Source: an uncultured bacterium
GTDB lineage: Bacteria > Bacillota > Clostridia > Oscillospirales > Acutalibacteraceae
Reading direction: 5' to 3'
DNA length: 64,000 nt
NCBI GenBank assembly: GCA_934875675.1
Contig: CAKXIK010000007.1
Coordinates: 1 to 64,000 of the forward strand
Shown here: positions 49,496-58,677 of the stretch, in pieces
How the letters are laid out: every line of letters begins with the position of its first letter
How positions within the stretch are numbered: position 1 is the stretch's first letter
Notes under the pieces: generated by a model
The model's input: only the letters and a program-made list of their open reading frames with translations
The model's database searches: none
Told to the model about the DNA's origin: nothing
Made by a program: the position numbers and the translations under genes

Positions 49496-51166
49496 ATGCC
49501 GCAAAGCAAACGATTTGAAGCGCTGGGAAAGCGCGCGGTGAACCTTGACGGATTCATCACCGAATGGCCCGAAGCCGGCATTATCGCCATGAAATCTCCC
49601 TATGACCCCACCCCGTCGCTGAAGATGGAGAATGGTGTCATTACCGAGATGGACGGTAAAAAGCGCGCTGACTTCGACTTTATCGATGAATTCATCGCCG
49701 ACCATGCAATCGACCTGAAAAATGCCGAAGAAGCCATGGCGATTTGCCCGGTGAGAATGGCAAGCATGCTGGTCGATATTCATGTGGATAAAAAGGAAAT
49801 CACCCGCTTGATGGGTGGTATGACACCGGCAAAGCTCAGCCAGGTGGTGCGCCAGATGAACGTCGTCGAAATGATGATGGCGATGCAGAAGGTGCGCGAA
49901 CGCAGCTACCCTGCCAACCAGTGCCATGTGACCAATCTGCGCGACAATCCGGTGCAGATTGCGTGTGATGCAGCAGAAGCAGCCCTCCGCGGATTTGCCG
50001 AGCAGGAAACCACCGTCGGCATTGCACGCTACGCACCGCTTTGTGCCGTTGGAATTTTGGTTGGCGGTCAGTGCGGCCGTCCGGGCGTGCTGGCACAGTG
50101 CGCAGTGGAAGAGGCAACCGAGCTTAAGCTTGGCATGCAGGGTTTGACTACTTATGCAGAAACCATTTCCGTCTACGGCACCGAAAAGGTCTTTATCGAC
50201 GGGGACGATACGCCTTACAGCAAGGCGTTTCTTGCCGCCGCCTATGCTTCACGCGGAATGAAGATGCGCTGTACCTCCGGTTCCGGCAGTGAGGCGCTGA
50301 TGGGCAACGCAGAGCAGAAATCCATGCTTTATCTGGAGGCTCGCTGCCTGCTCGTCATCAAGGGTGCCGGCGTTCAGGGAACACAAAACGGCTCTATCAG
50401 CTGTATCGGGCTGGTCGGCTCTGTGCCATCCGGAATCCGGGAGGTGCTTGCCGAAAATCTGCTCGCCGCAGCTCTCGGGCTGGAATGTGCTTCCGGCAAT
50501 GACCAGACGTTTTCGCATTCCGACATCCGACGCACTGCGCGGATGCTGATGCAGATGCTGCCGGGCACCGACTTTATTTTCTCCGGCTACAGCTCCACCC
50601 CAAACTACGACAATATGTTTGCGGGCTCGAACTTTGATGCCGAGGATTTTGATGATTACAATATTTTGCAGCGCGATCTCAAGGTGGACGGCGGCTTGCG
50701 CCCCGTTACCGAAGAAGAGGTCATCGCCGTTCGCCGCAAGGCTGCAAAGGCGATGCAGGCAATTTTTGCCGCGCTGAACTTTCCGCCTGTCACTGATGAG
50801 GAAATTGAACAGAACGTGCTTGCCAATGGCAGCAAGGATGTTACGGCACAGCGCGATGTCAACGAGGACCTCAAGGCGGCAAAGCGGATTTTGGACGGAG
50901 AAGTTTCCGGTGTGGACATTGTTCGCGCGTTGGCAGATGCCGGCTTTACCGACATTGCCGAAGCCGTGCTGAGCATGCTCAAGCAGCGTGTTTCCGGCGA
51001 TTATCTGCATACGGCAGCCATTCTGGACAAAGACTTCCATGTTTTCTCCAGCATCAACAGCCCGAACAATTATCAGGGACCGGGAACCGGTTACCGGCTG
51101 AATGGTGCAGAGTGGGAAAGAGTTAAAAATATTCCGCAGGCGTTCGACTGCGACAGCATCAAATAA
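49496..51166 (+). CDS. pduC: Propanediol dehydratase, large subunit
   Basis: 556 residues. It is the catalytic alpha subunit of the adenosylcobalamin-dependent diol dehydratase, which turns 1,2-propanediol into propionaldehyde. Sequence shows KRFEALGKRAVNLDGF at the N-terminus and characteristic stretches such as SGSEALMG, GTQNGSISCIGLVGSVPSGIREV and IFSGYSSTPNYDNMFAGSN. The length matches Salmonella PduC. It starts 29 bases after the aldolase gene, with AAAGGGG upstream. Glycerol dehydratase is the alternative, but context favours propanediol. Confidence 0.95.
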   Translation: MPQSKRFEALGKRAVNLDGFITEWPEAGIIAMKSPYDPTPSLKMENGVITEMDGKKRADFDFIDEFIADHAIDLKNAEEAMAICPVRMASMLVDIHVDKKEITRLMGGMTPAKLSQVVRQMNVVEMMMAMQKVRERSYPANQCHVTNLRDNPVQIACDAAEAALRGFAEQETTVGIARYAPLCAVGILVGGQCGRPGVLAQCAVEEATELKLGMQGLTTYAETISVYGTEKVFIDGDDTPYSKAFLAAAYASRGMKMRCTSGSGSEALMGNAEQKSMLYLEARCLLVIKGAGVQGTQNGSISCIGLVGSVPSGIREVLAENLLAAALGLECASGNDQTFSHSDIRRTARMLMQMLPGTDFIFSGYSSTPNYDNMFAGSNFDAEDFDDYNILQRDLKVDGGLRPVTEEEVIAVRRKAAKAMQAIFAALNFPPVTDEEIEQNVLANGSKDVTAQRDVNEDLKAAKRILDGEVSGVDIVRALADAGFTDIAEAVLSMLKQRVSGDYLHTAAILDKDFHVFSSINSPNNYQGPGTGYRLNGAEWERVKNIPQAFDCDSIK

Positions 51167-51181
51167 GGAGGTGACTTCCCG

Positions 51182-51871
51182 ATGAATGAACAGGAAATTG
51201 TCCGGCTCGTGACCCAAAAAGTGATTGAAGCGCTCAAGCAGCAGGAAGCCGCCGCCGTTCCGCAGGCAGCAGCAACCGGCGCGGGAGCACAAAATGGCAC
51301 GGTCGTGGGAGAAGCCGGTCTGCGCATGAGCGTGCGCGATCTGGACGAAGCCAAAACCGGCGCAGCTCCCGATGAGGTTGTCATCGGGGTTGCACCCGCA
51401 TTTGCGCTTTCTCAGGTAAAAACCATCAACGGGCTTTCTCATTCCGATGTTCTGCGGGAAATTTCTGCGGGCATTGAAGAAGAAGGACTCCATGCGCGGT
51501 TTGTGCGTTTCCGCGATATTTCCGACGTTTCGTTTATTGCCCAGCGCTCCGCAAAGCTCAGCGGCAGCGGGATCGGGATCGGGATTCAGTCCAAAGGGAC
51601 AACGGTAATCCATCAAAAGGATTTGTTTCCGCTGACCAATCTGGAGCTTTTCCCGCAGGCACCGCTGATTACGCTGGAAATTTACCGCCACATCGGCAAA
51701 AACGCTGCCAGATATGCAAAGGGCCAGTCCCCTGTGCCGATTGAGGTTACAAACGACTGTATGGTGCGACCCAAATTTCAGGCGCGTGCCGCAATCTTAC
51801 ATATTAAAGAGACCGAGCACATTGTGGAAGGCGCCGCTCCGGTGGAACTGGAGGTGAAGTGGCATGCCTGA
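51182..51871 (+). CDS. pduD: Propanediol dehydratase, medium subunit
   Basis: 229 residues, beta subunit of the diol dehydratase. The N-terminal helix NEQEIVRLVTQKVIEALKQQ is an encapsulation peptide, followed by an Ala-rich linker of about 25 residues and the conserved core DEVVIGVAPAFALSQVKTINGLSH, with RFVRFRDISDVSFIAQRSAKLSGSGIGIG. AGGAGGTGA precedes the ATG. Its 3' end overlaps pduE by eight bases. Confidence 0.93.
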   Translation: MNEQEIVRLVTQKVIEALKQQEAAAVPQAAATGAGAQNGTVVGEAGLRMSVRDLDEAKTGAAPDEVVIGVAPAFALSQVKTINGLSHSDVLREISAGIEEEGLHARFVRFRDISDVSFIAQRSAKLSGSGIGIGIQSKGTTVIHQKDLFPLTNLELFPQAPLITLEIYRHIGKNAARYAKGQSPVPIEVTNDCMVRPKFQARAAILHIKETEHIVEGAAPVELEVKWHA

Positions 51872-52376
51872 AATGGATGAGATTGTGCGCGAGGTTGTCA
51901 GCAAGCTCGCCAAAGAGGCTGCCGCACCCGCCGCTTCCAACGCTTCCAACGCTGCACAAAGCAGCGCAGATGTTACCGTCGCCGATTACCCGATTTTGCA
52001 AAAGCATCCCGACTGGGTAAAAACGCCGGATGGCAGACCGGTGGCTTCAATTGATCTTTCCACAATCCAACGCGGAGAAGTGGAAAACAAGGACATCCGT
52101 ATTTCCCGAGAAATGCTCCTGACACAGGCAAAGGTTGCCGAAAGCGCAGGAAAGATGCAGGTGGCGGAAAACTTTCGCCGTGCTGCCGAAATGACCGGGG
52201 TTCCGGATGAGCTTGTGATTCAGATGTACGATAAGCTTCGCCCGAACCGCGCCACTTATGAAGAGCTGCGCGGCATGGCAGATACACTGGAAAGCAAATA
52301 CAATGCTGCCCGGTGCGCCAAACTGGTGCGCGAGGCTGCTGAAATTTATGAAAAGCGCGGAATTTTACTGAAATAA
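51864..52376 (+). CDS. pduE: Propanediol dehydratase, small subunit
   Basis: 170 residues, gamma subunit of the dehydratase. An N-terminal helix MDEIVREVVSKLAKEA again resembles encapsulation peptides. The conserved core reads DYPILQKHPDWVKTPDGR and LRPNRATYEEL. GGAGGTGA lies in the end of pduD, and the eight-base overlap couples their translation. Confidence 0.93.
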   Translation: MPEMDEIVREVVSKLAKEAAAPAASNASNAAQSSADVTVADYPILQKHPDWVKTPDGRPVASIDLSTIQRGEVENKDIRISREMLLTQAKVAESAGKMQVAENFRRAAEMTGVPDELVIQMYDKLRPNRATYEELRGMADTLESKYNAARCAKLVREAAEIYEKRGILLK

Positions 52377-52398
52377 TCACCGGAAAGGACGGATTGAA

Positions 52399-54225
52399 AT
52401 GGAAAACGGACGTATCGTTGCCGGAATGGATATCGGAAACAGCACCACAGAAGTCATTCTGCTCGAGCGCACCGAGTCCGGAATCCGTTACGTTGCCGGA
52501 GCAATGACCGAAACCACCGGCATCAAAGGAACAAAAGAAAATGTTGCCGGCTGCATCACCGCACTGGACGAGGCACTCCGGCAGGCAGGGATGCAATATT
52601 CCCAGCTTGCGCAGATTCGTCTCAATCAGGCGGCACCGGTCATCAGTGATCTTTCCATGGATACCATCAGCGAAACGAAGGTAATCGGCTCGGCAATGAT
52701 CGGGCATAACCCCGATACACCGGGCGGCGAAGGACTGGCGGTCGGAACCACCACTGCAGTGGACGCGCTGACCGACCGAAGCCATCCGCTCGTGGCAGTG
52801 ATTCCGCAGAATATTCCGTATTACATGGCGGCAGAGCTTTTAATTGCCGCCATGCAAAACGGGATTCATGTGGTAGCCGCCATTTGTCGCAATGACGATG
52901 GCGTGCTGATTGCAAACCGTCTGCCGCAGGTGATTCCGATTGTCGATGAGGTTCGGAACATTGAACGTGTCGAGCTTGGAATCCCTGCCGCCGTGGAGGT
53001 TGCGGGCAACGGAAAATGCATCCAGACGCTCTCAAACCCCTACGGCATTGCCGGAATCTTCGGGTTGAATGCGCAGGAAACGCGCGATGCCATTCCGGTG
53101 GCGCGCAGCTTGATCGGCTGCCGCTCGGGTGTGGTACTGCGGGCAAAGGGCGCAAGCGTTCAGGTTAGCAAAATCCGGGCGGGCACAGTCACAATCCGCG
53201 GTACAAAGGGTGTCCGCGAGCTGGACGTGAATGCCGGTGCAGAGGAAATTCTCAAGGCTGCTGAAAGCGTCGGAAGAGTGACCGATGTGCTTGGTGAACC
53301 GGGCACGAATGTGGGCGCACTGGTCACCCGCGTCAAAAACGGGATGGCAGAGCTCACCGATCAGCCGGTTGACCAGATGCGGATTGTGGATTTGCACGCG
53401 GTAGATACGTTTTCGAGTGTGGAGGTTGCCGGAGCACTGGCAGGAGAAGCCGCAATGGAAAATGTGGTGCTGCTGGCGGCGATGGTGCAGACCTCTGCCC
53501 TGCCGATGCAGACCATTGCGGATGAAATTTCCGGCAAAACGGGGATCTTCGTCCGGGTTGCCGGCAGAGAAGCCGAAATGGCGCTCAAGGGCGCACTCAC
53601 CACACCAGGCGCGGGACTTCCGCTTGCTATTCTTGATTTGGGCGGCGGTTCTACCGATGCAGCACTGATTACCGAGGACAAAACCGTCACCGCTGTGCAT
53701 CATGCCGGTGCCGGCGAAATGGTTACCAAAATCATCGACCTTGAGCTGGATTTGCATGACCGCGATCTTGCCGAGGCGATTAAAAAATATCCGCTTGCCA
53801 AGGTGGAAGGACTGCTCTTTCTCCGCTTTGAAGATGGCAGTGTCAAATTTGCAGCGGAGCCGCTTCCGCCGGAACTGTTTGCGCGGGTTGTGATTGTTGC
53901 CGAGGACGGAACGCTGATTCCGATAAAATCCTCCAAGCGGCTTTCCATCGACCGTATCGCTCTCGTCCGCAGAGAAGCAAAGCGCAAGGTTTTCCTTGTC
54001 AATGCGCTGCGGGCACTGCGGGCAGTTGCTCCGGGCGGGCGGCTGCAAAACATCGGCTCTGTCGCTCTGGTGGGCGGCAGCTCGCAGGATTTTGAAATTC
54101 CCGACCTGCTTGCCGAAGCCCTTGCACCCTACCGTATCACAACCGGGCGGGCAAATCTGCTGGGCAAGCTTGCTCCCCACAGTGCCGTTGCACTCGGCCT
54201 GGCAATGAGTGACGACCGCGTGTGA
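52399..54225 (+). CDS. pduG: Diol dehydratase reactivase, large subunit
   Basis: 608 residues, an ATP-dependent chaperone-like factor that releases damaged cobalamin from the dehydratase. The actin-like motifs are AGMDIGNSTTEVIL at the start and ILDLGGGSTDAALI at about 410. The rest follows DdrA. The small partner PduH (DdrB), which usually lies just downstream, is missing; the next gene is pduO. GGAAAGGA precedes the ATG. Confidence 0.93.
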   Translation: MENGRIVAGMDIGNSTTEVILLERTESGIRYVAGAMTETTGIKGTKENVAGCITALDEALRQAGMQYSQLAQIRLNQAAPVISDLSMDTISETKVIGSAMIGHNPDTPGGEGLAVGTTTAVDALTDRSHPLVAVIPQNIPYYMAAELLIAAMQNGIHVVAAICRNDDGVLIANRLPQVIPIVDEVRNIERVELGIPAAVEVAGNGKCIQTLSNPYGIAGIFGLNAQETRDAIPVARSLIGCRSGVVLRAKGASVQVSKIRAGTVTIRGTKGVRELDVNAGAEEILKAAESVGRVTDVLGEPGTNVGALVTRVKNGMAELTDQPVDQMRIVDLHAVDTFSSVEVAGALAGEAAMENVVLLAAMVQTSALPMQTIADEISGKTGIFVRVAGREAEMALKGALTTPGAGLPLAILDLGGGSTDAALITEDKTVTAVHHAGAGEMVTKIIDLELDLHDRDLAEAIKKYPLAKVEGLLFLRFEDGSVKFAAEPLPPELFARVVIVAEDGTLIPIKSSKRLSIDRIALVRREAKRKVFLVNALRALRAVAPGGRLQNIGSVALVGGSSQDFEIPDLLAEALAPYRITTGRANLLGKLAPHSAVALGLAMSDDRV

Positions 54226-54276
54226 GCATCATTTTTCGCAGATGAATTGAAATTACGCAGAAGGGGGGTTGAAAAT

Positions 54277-55248
54277 ATGAAGCTTTACACCAAAACGGGC
54301 GACGGCGGCTTTGCCAGCACAATGAACCGCCGGAATATTCCAAAGGACAGCCCCGTTTTTGAATTGCTTGGAACACTCGATGAGCTGGGAAGTGCGCTGG
54401 GTGCCGCAAAACGCGCCGCACCGGACACGGAACCGCTGATTGAACCGATGCAGAGCGATTTGATTCGGCTCAGTGCAGAAATTGCAGGCGGAAAGCCCTT
54501 TGCCAGTGACGAAGAGGTTGCCAGTCTGGAACAGATTATTGATTCGATTCAAAAGGTTACACCGGAATTTTCGGGCTTCATCCTTCCCGGAAAAACGGCG
54601 GGAGGCGCGGCACTCGATCAGGCAAGAACGATTGCCCGCCGCGCAGAACGCAGAGCCGTAACCTATTCCTCTACCGGTCAGGTTTCGGCGGCGGCGCTCA
54701 AGTGGATCAACCGCCTTTCCGATTTGATTTATGCCATTGCAAGGCTTGCCGACCAGAGCGGTTCTGCTGCTCCGGCAAAGCAAAGCGAGGCGCCCTCCCC
54801 TCCCGGGCTTTTGCCCAAGGGTGAAGCCCGCGCAGGCAGGGAATTAAACCTCCAGTCTGCCTCCGAGCTTTGCCAAAGGATTTTGCAGCATGGCAGAGAA
54901 TCCGGGCTGCGGGCAGTGGTTTCCGTTGTGGATGACGGCGGCAATCTGATTGCATTGATGCGCGACGATGATGCGTACCTGGTCAGCATTCAGCTTTCGC
55001 AGGACAAAGCATATACCGCCGTTGCAGTAAAAATGACAACCGAACAGTTGGGGAAGATGGCACAGCCGGGCGCCGCACTGGATGGAATACAGCACACCAA
55101 TTGCCGCATGGTCGTATTCGGCGGCGGGGTTCCGATTGTGCAGGGCGGCCGGGTAATCGGCGGCTTTGGCGTGAGCGGAGGAACCGCACAGCAGGACACC
55201 GACCTTGCCAATTTTGGCGGGCAGGTTGCAAAAGAAATGTTTGATTAA
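54277..55248 (+). CDS. pduO: Cob(I)alamin adenosyltransferase fused to a GlcG/HbpS-like domain (PduO)
   Basis: 323 residues. The N-terminal 170 residues are a PduO-type adenosyltransferase (LYTKTGDGGFAST, LLGTLDELGSALG, ILPGKTAGGAALDQARTIARRAERR), which makes the adenosylcobalamin cofactor. After a Pro-rich linker (about 175-195), the C-terminal half is a GlcG/HbpS-like domain, with VVSVVDDGGNLIALMRDD and GGVPIVQGGRVIGGFGVSGG, that binds haem in PduO homologues. AAGGGGGG precedes ATG 54277. Two-domain form like that of Salmonella. Confidence 0.93.
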   Translation: MKLYTKTGDGGFASTMNRRNIPKDSPVFELLGTLDELGSALGAAKRAAPDTEPLIEPMQSDLIRLSAEIAGGKPFASDEEVASLEQIIDSIQKVTPEFSGFILPGKTAGGAALDQARTIARRAERRAVTYSSTGQVSAAALKWINRLSDLIYAIARLADQSGSAAPAKQSEAPSPPGLLPKGEARAGRELNLQSASELCQRILQHGRESGLRAVVSVVDDGGNLIALMRDDDAYLVSIQLSQDKAYTAVAVKMTTEQLGKMAQPGAALDGIQHTNCRMVVFGGGVPIVQGGRVIGGFGVSGGTAQQDTDLANFGGQVAKEMFD

Positions 55249-55279
55249 GAAGCAATACAAAGAAAGGGATGATTCATGC

Positions 55280-56737
55280 ATGGGATACGAGATTTCTGAA
55301 GAACAAATCGGCCAGATCGTAAAGCAGGTGCTTTGCGGCATGGGCGATACGGCAGAAACCCCAAAAACCGATTGGGATTCCACGCAGTATCACGGCAGGA
55401 AGCTGATCGGCATCTTTGAAGACATGCACGACGCAATTGCCGCAGCCAGCGAAGGCTACAAGGCAATCCGAAACATGACGGTTGCCGAGCGCGAAAAAAT
55501 GATTACCGAAATCCGCAAGCTTTGCCGTGCCGAAGCAGAGACAATGGGCAAGCTGGGTGTTGCCGAAACCGGAATGGGCCGTGCAGACCACAAGATGCTC
55601 AAGCATATTCTGGTGGCAGACAAAACCCCCGGAACAGAGGACATTGTGACCGAGGCAAAAACCGGCGACAATGGTCTGATGCTCGTGGAGATGGCTCCGT
55701 TTGGCGTGGTGGGCGCAATTACGCCGAGCACCAACCCCAGCGAAACCGTCATCTGCAACTCTATCGGCATGATCGCCGCAGGCAATGGTGTTGTTTTCAA
55801 CCCGCACCCCGGCGCGATTGCAACCTCCAACTATGCGGTTGATTTGGTAAACCGCGCCTGCCATGCAGCAGGAGGCCCAGAGGTTCTCGTTGCTTCCGTT
55901 GTGAAGCCGACCATGGATTCCGCTGCGGTGATGGAGCAGGATCCGGCAATCCGGATGCTCGTCTGCACCGGTGGCCCCGGCGTGGTCAAGGCAGTTCTCT
56001 CCAGCGGCAAAAAAGCCATCGGTGCCGGCGCAGGAAATCCCCCGGTCATCGTGGACGATACCGCCGATATCCGCAAGGCAGCAAAAGACATCATCGACGG
56101 CTGCACGTTTGACAACAACCTCCCCTGTATCGCAGAAAAAGAGGTTTTTGCCTTCTCCAACATTGCCGATGAGCTCGTACATTACATGCTGCAAAACGGT
56201 GCCTATATGCTCAATCCTGAGCAGGTGGATGCACTGGTGAAAACCGTTCTGGTGGAAAAAACCGATCCGAAATCCGGCAAGACAAAAAAGGTCATCAACC
56301 GCAAATGCGTTGGCCGCGATGCCGCAGTGCTTGCCAAGATGATCGGGCTTGATGTGGGTCCTGAAGTTCGCTGCCTGATTTGTGAAACTTCGTTCGGACA
56401 TCCGTTTGTGCAAACCGAACTGATGATGCCGATTCTGCCAATCGTTCGTGTGGCAGATATTGAAGAGGCAATTGATCTTGCGGTTCAGGCTGAGCACGGC
56501 AACCGCCATACTGCTCACATGCATTCCAAGAATGTGGATCACCTGTCCCGCTTTGCCAAGGCAGTGGAGACCACCATCTTCGTCAAAAATGCTCCGTCCT
56601 ATGCAGGTATCGGCTTTGGCGGCGAAGGTCACACCACCTTTACGATTGCAGGGCCTACCGGCGAAGGATTAACCTCTGCCCGCAGCTATACCCGCAAGCG
56701 TCGCTGCGTGCTTTCCGATGGCTTCCGCATTATCTAA
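55280..56737 (+). CDS. pduP: CoA-acylating propionaldehyde dehydrogenase
   Basis: 485 residues. It oxidises propionaldehyde to propionyl-CoA with NAD+. The N-terminal helix SEEQIGQIVKQVLCGM is an encapsulation peptide. The catalytic Cys is in FDNNLPCIAEKEV; AITPSTNPSE and IGAGAGNPPVIVDD are typical of the PduP/EutE class; KNAPSYAGIGFGGEG and AGPTGEGLTSARSYTRKRRC end it. ATG 55280 has AGAAAGGG upstream. The following 224 bases are non-coding, with two small inverted repeats. Confidence 0.95.
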   Translation: MGYEISEEQIGQIVKQVLCGMGDTAETPKTDWDSTQYHGRKLIGIFEDMHDAIAAASEGYKAIRNMTVAEREKMITEIRKLCRAEAETMGKLGVAETGMGRADHKMLKHILVADKTPGTEDIVTEAKTGDNGLMLVEMAPFGVVGAITPSTNPSETVICNSIGMIAAGNGVVFNPHPGAIATSNYAVDLVNRACHAAGGPEVLVASVVKPTMDSAAVMEQDPAIRMLVCTGGPGVVKAVLSSGKKAIGAGAGNPPVIVDDTADIRKAAKDIIDGCTFDNNLPCIAEKEVFAFSNIADELVHYMLQNGAYMLNPEQVDALVKTVLVEKTDPKSGKTKKVINRKCVGRDAAVLAKMIGLDVGPEVRCLICETSFGHPFVQTELMMPILPIVRVADIEEAIDLAVQAEHGNRHTAHMHSKNVDHLSRFAKAVETTIFVKNAPSYAGIGFGGEGHTTFTIAGPTGEGLTSARSYTRKRRCVLSDGFRII

Positions 56738-56906
56738 GAAGAAATCTTCTGCTGCCAATCAGCAGTCAATTCATTCATACGGTTTTTTCTTGATCCTATT
56801 GATGCAATTTCTGTGTCGCTTCCGGCTTACCGGAATCACGGTTGTTTTGACTGTAAAGATGCAGATTTGTCGTTTGAAAGATTCCTCTTTCAAGCTTATG
56901 TCCACA

Positions 56907-56937
56907 ATACTGATTTCAGATCCCGTGGAATTGGTAT
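56907..56937. repeat. Short imperfect inverted repeat between pduP and the ADH gene
   Basis: ATACTGATTTC and GGAATTGGTAT form a 31-base imperfect palindrome whose ends resemble the MITE-like terminal repeats elsewhere in the window. A separate hairpin, TTGAAAG-ATTCCT-CTTTCAA, lies at about 56875-56894. They may regulate or trim the mRNA at this 224-base gap. Confidence 0.45.
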
Positions 56938-56961
56938 CAATTTTAAATCGAGGTGTTTATA

Positions 56962-58194
56962 TTGGAATTCAATGCAAGTCAAATTGAAAGCGTAGTCCGT
57001 CAGATCCTCGATCAGATGACAGACAAAGGTGAAGCAACCGCAGCTCCCGCAGCTAAGGCTGTCTCTGCAGAAGTCCCAAAGACTGCTCACGTTGCAATGC
57101 TCACCGCTGTCCGCAAGATCGAAGTTAAGGAGTACCCGATTCCGGCAATCGGCGATGACGAGATTCTCGTCCGCGTTGAGGGCTGCGGCGTTTGCGGTAC
57201 CGATGTCCATGAATGGAAGGGCGATCCGTTCGGCTATATTCCGGTTGTGCTCGGTCACGAAGGAACCGGCGAGGTTGTTGCAATGGGTAAGAATGTCAAG
57301 TGTGACACCGCCGGCAAACCGCTCAAGGTTGGCGACAAAATCGTTACCTCCGTCACCAAGTGCGGCGAATGCGGAATTTGCCGCAATCACCCGGGCAACA
57401 CAAACCTTTGCGATAAGCAGGGCATTTTCGGCTTGATTCCGGACAGCAGCGAGTGTCATCTCAACGGCTGGTTCTCCGATTATCTGCTGATTCACGGTAC
57501 CGGGGCAACCTACTTTAACGTGAACGGTCTGGATGTTCAGGAAAGAATGCTGCTCGAGCTTGCCACCGTTTGTGTGCATGCGCTCATCCGTGGTCAGTCC
57601 ACCGGCTTGCTCAAGTTTAACAGCAAGGTTCTGCTGCAGGGCTGCGGCCCGGTTGGTCTGATGATGCTCTGCGTGCTGCGTGCTGCCGGTATCAATCACA
57701 TCATCGCAATCGATGGCTCCGAATCCCGTCTGGCTCTTGCCAAGGAAATCGGCTGCAAAACAATTATCAACTTTAAGGATGCCAATGCCGATACGCTGGA
57801 AAAACGCGTCGCGCTCGTCAAGGCTGTTACCGATGGCATGGGTGCTGATTTTGCGTACCAGTGCACCGGTGCTCCGGCAGCTGCTGCGGATGTTTACAGC
57901 TACATTCGCCGCGGCGGCGGACTTTGCGAGATGGGCTTCTTCACCAACAACGGTGACTGCACGATCAACCCGCATCTTGCCCTTTGCAACAAGGAAATCA
58001 ATCTGGTCGGTTCCTGGGATTACACCGCTCAGGATTACCTCACCACAATCGCTTTCCTCAAGCAGTGCCGCGAAATGAATATTCCGATCAAGAAGCTGAT
58101 TACACACAGCTTCCCGCTGGATAAGCTCAACGAGGCCATGGAAGTCAACATTGCTCAGCAGGGTATCAAGGTCTGCTACGTCCCAAATTGTTAA
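56962..58194 (+). CDS. Zinc-dependent alcohol dehydrogenase with N-terminal encapsulation helix
   Basis: 410 residues. A helix (NASQIESVVRQILDQMTDK) and an Ala-rich linker precede a complete MDR alcohol dehydrogenase: catalytic zinc site CGVCGTDVHEWKG and GHEGTGEV, structural zinc lobe CGECGICRNH...C, and a Rossmann fold with GCGPVGLMMLCVLRAAG. It probably reduces propionaldehyde (and possibly lactaldehyde) with NADH inside the compartment. Classical Pdu operons use iron-type PduQ instead. TTG 56962 is chosen because GAGGTG lies just upstream and the encoded MEFNAS matches PduL's MELNAS. Confidence 0.85.
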   Translation: MEFNASQIESVVRQILDQMTDKGEATAAPAAKAVSAEVPKTAHVAMLTAVRKIEVKEYPIPAIGDDEILVRVEGCGVCGTDVHEWKGDPFGYIPVVLGHEGTGEVVAMGKNVKCDTAGKPLKVGDKIVTSVTKCGECGICRNHPGNTNLCDKQGIFGLIPDSSECHLNGWFSDYLLIHGTGATYFNVNGLDVQERMLLELATVCVHALIRGQSTGLLKFNSKVLLQGCGPVGLMMLCVLRAAGINHIIAIDGSESRLALAKEIGCKTIINFKDANADTLEKRVALVKAVTDGMGADFAYQCTGAPAAAADVYSYIRRGGGLCEMGFFTNNGDCTINPHLALCNKEINLVGSWDYTAQDYLTTIAFLKQCREMNIPIKKLITHSFPLDKLNEAMEVNIAQQGIKVCYVPNC

Positions 58195-58250
58195 AGAGCA
58201 AAACCCTTTTAACAATGACAGCATGAATGAAACCATGAAGGGATGATACC

Positions 58251-58598
58251 ATGGCAGCACTTGGAATGATTGAGGTGTTCGGCTTTACCACCGCGGTTGT
58301 GGTGGCAGATGCCGCAGCCAAAGCCGGCAATGTCACAATTGTGGCGCTGGATCGCAACAAACCCGCCAATGCGGAAAAATGCGAAGTCCCGATTGTGCTG
58401 GTGGTCAAAATGGAGGGCGAGGTTGCCGAGGTGGAAAGCGCAATGCAGGCAGGAATTGATGCCGCAAAGGCGCGCAATTTGTACATCACCTCCTACGTGA
58501 TTACCCGTCAGGAGGAAGACACCAAAAAGCTCGCAAAGCTCAATGCGCTGGGACATGACAAAATTTCCGGCGTGAGAGAAAACTCAAGCCCAATCTAA
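58251..58598 (+). CDS. BMC-H shell protein with atypical pore loop
   Basis: 115 residues. The BMC-H fold is evident in ALGMIEVFGFTTAVVVADAAAKAGNV. The segment at the pore position, ALDRNKPANAEKCEVPIV, is longer than and different from the KIGSG of PduA. The C-terminus is extended by about 25 residues (KKLAKLNALGHDKIS). It should form hexamers with a pore unlike those of its neighbours. GGGATGATACC-type spacing, with AAGGGATG upstream. Confidence 0.85.
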   Translation: MAALGMIEVFGFTTAVVVADAAAKAGNVTIVALDRNKPANAEKCEVPIVLVVKMEGEVAEVESAMQAGIDAAKARNLYITSYVITRQEEDTKKLAKLNALGHDKISGVRENSSPI

Positions 58599-58677
58599 AA
58601 CTGATCTGTAAAGCGGTTTGCTCCGCAGACAGTGCAAAAATTATAATTTTAAAATTATTTTAAGGAGATTGATTGTT

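Noticed and set aside
56718..56987. An 89-codon open frame overlapping the end of pduP
   Set aside because: It overlaps pduP and the start of the ADH gene and has no recognisable domain.
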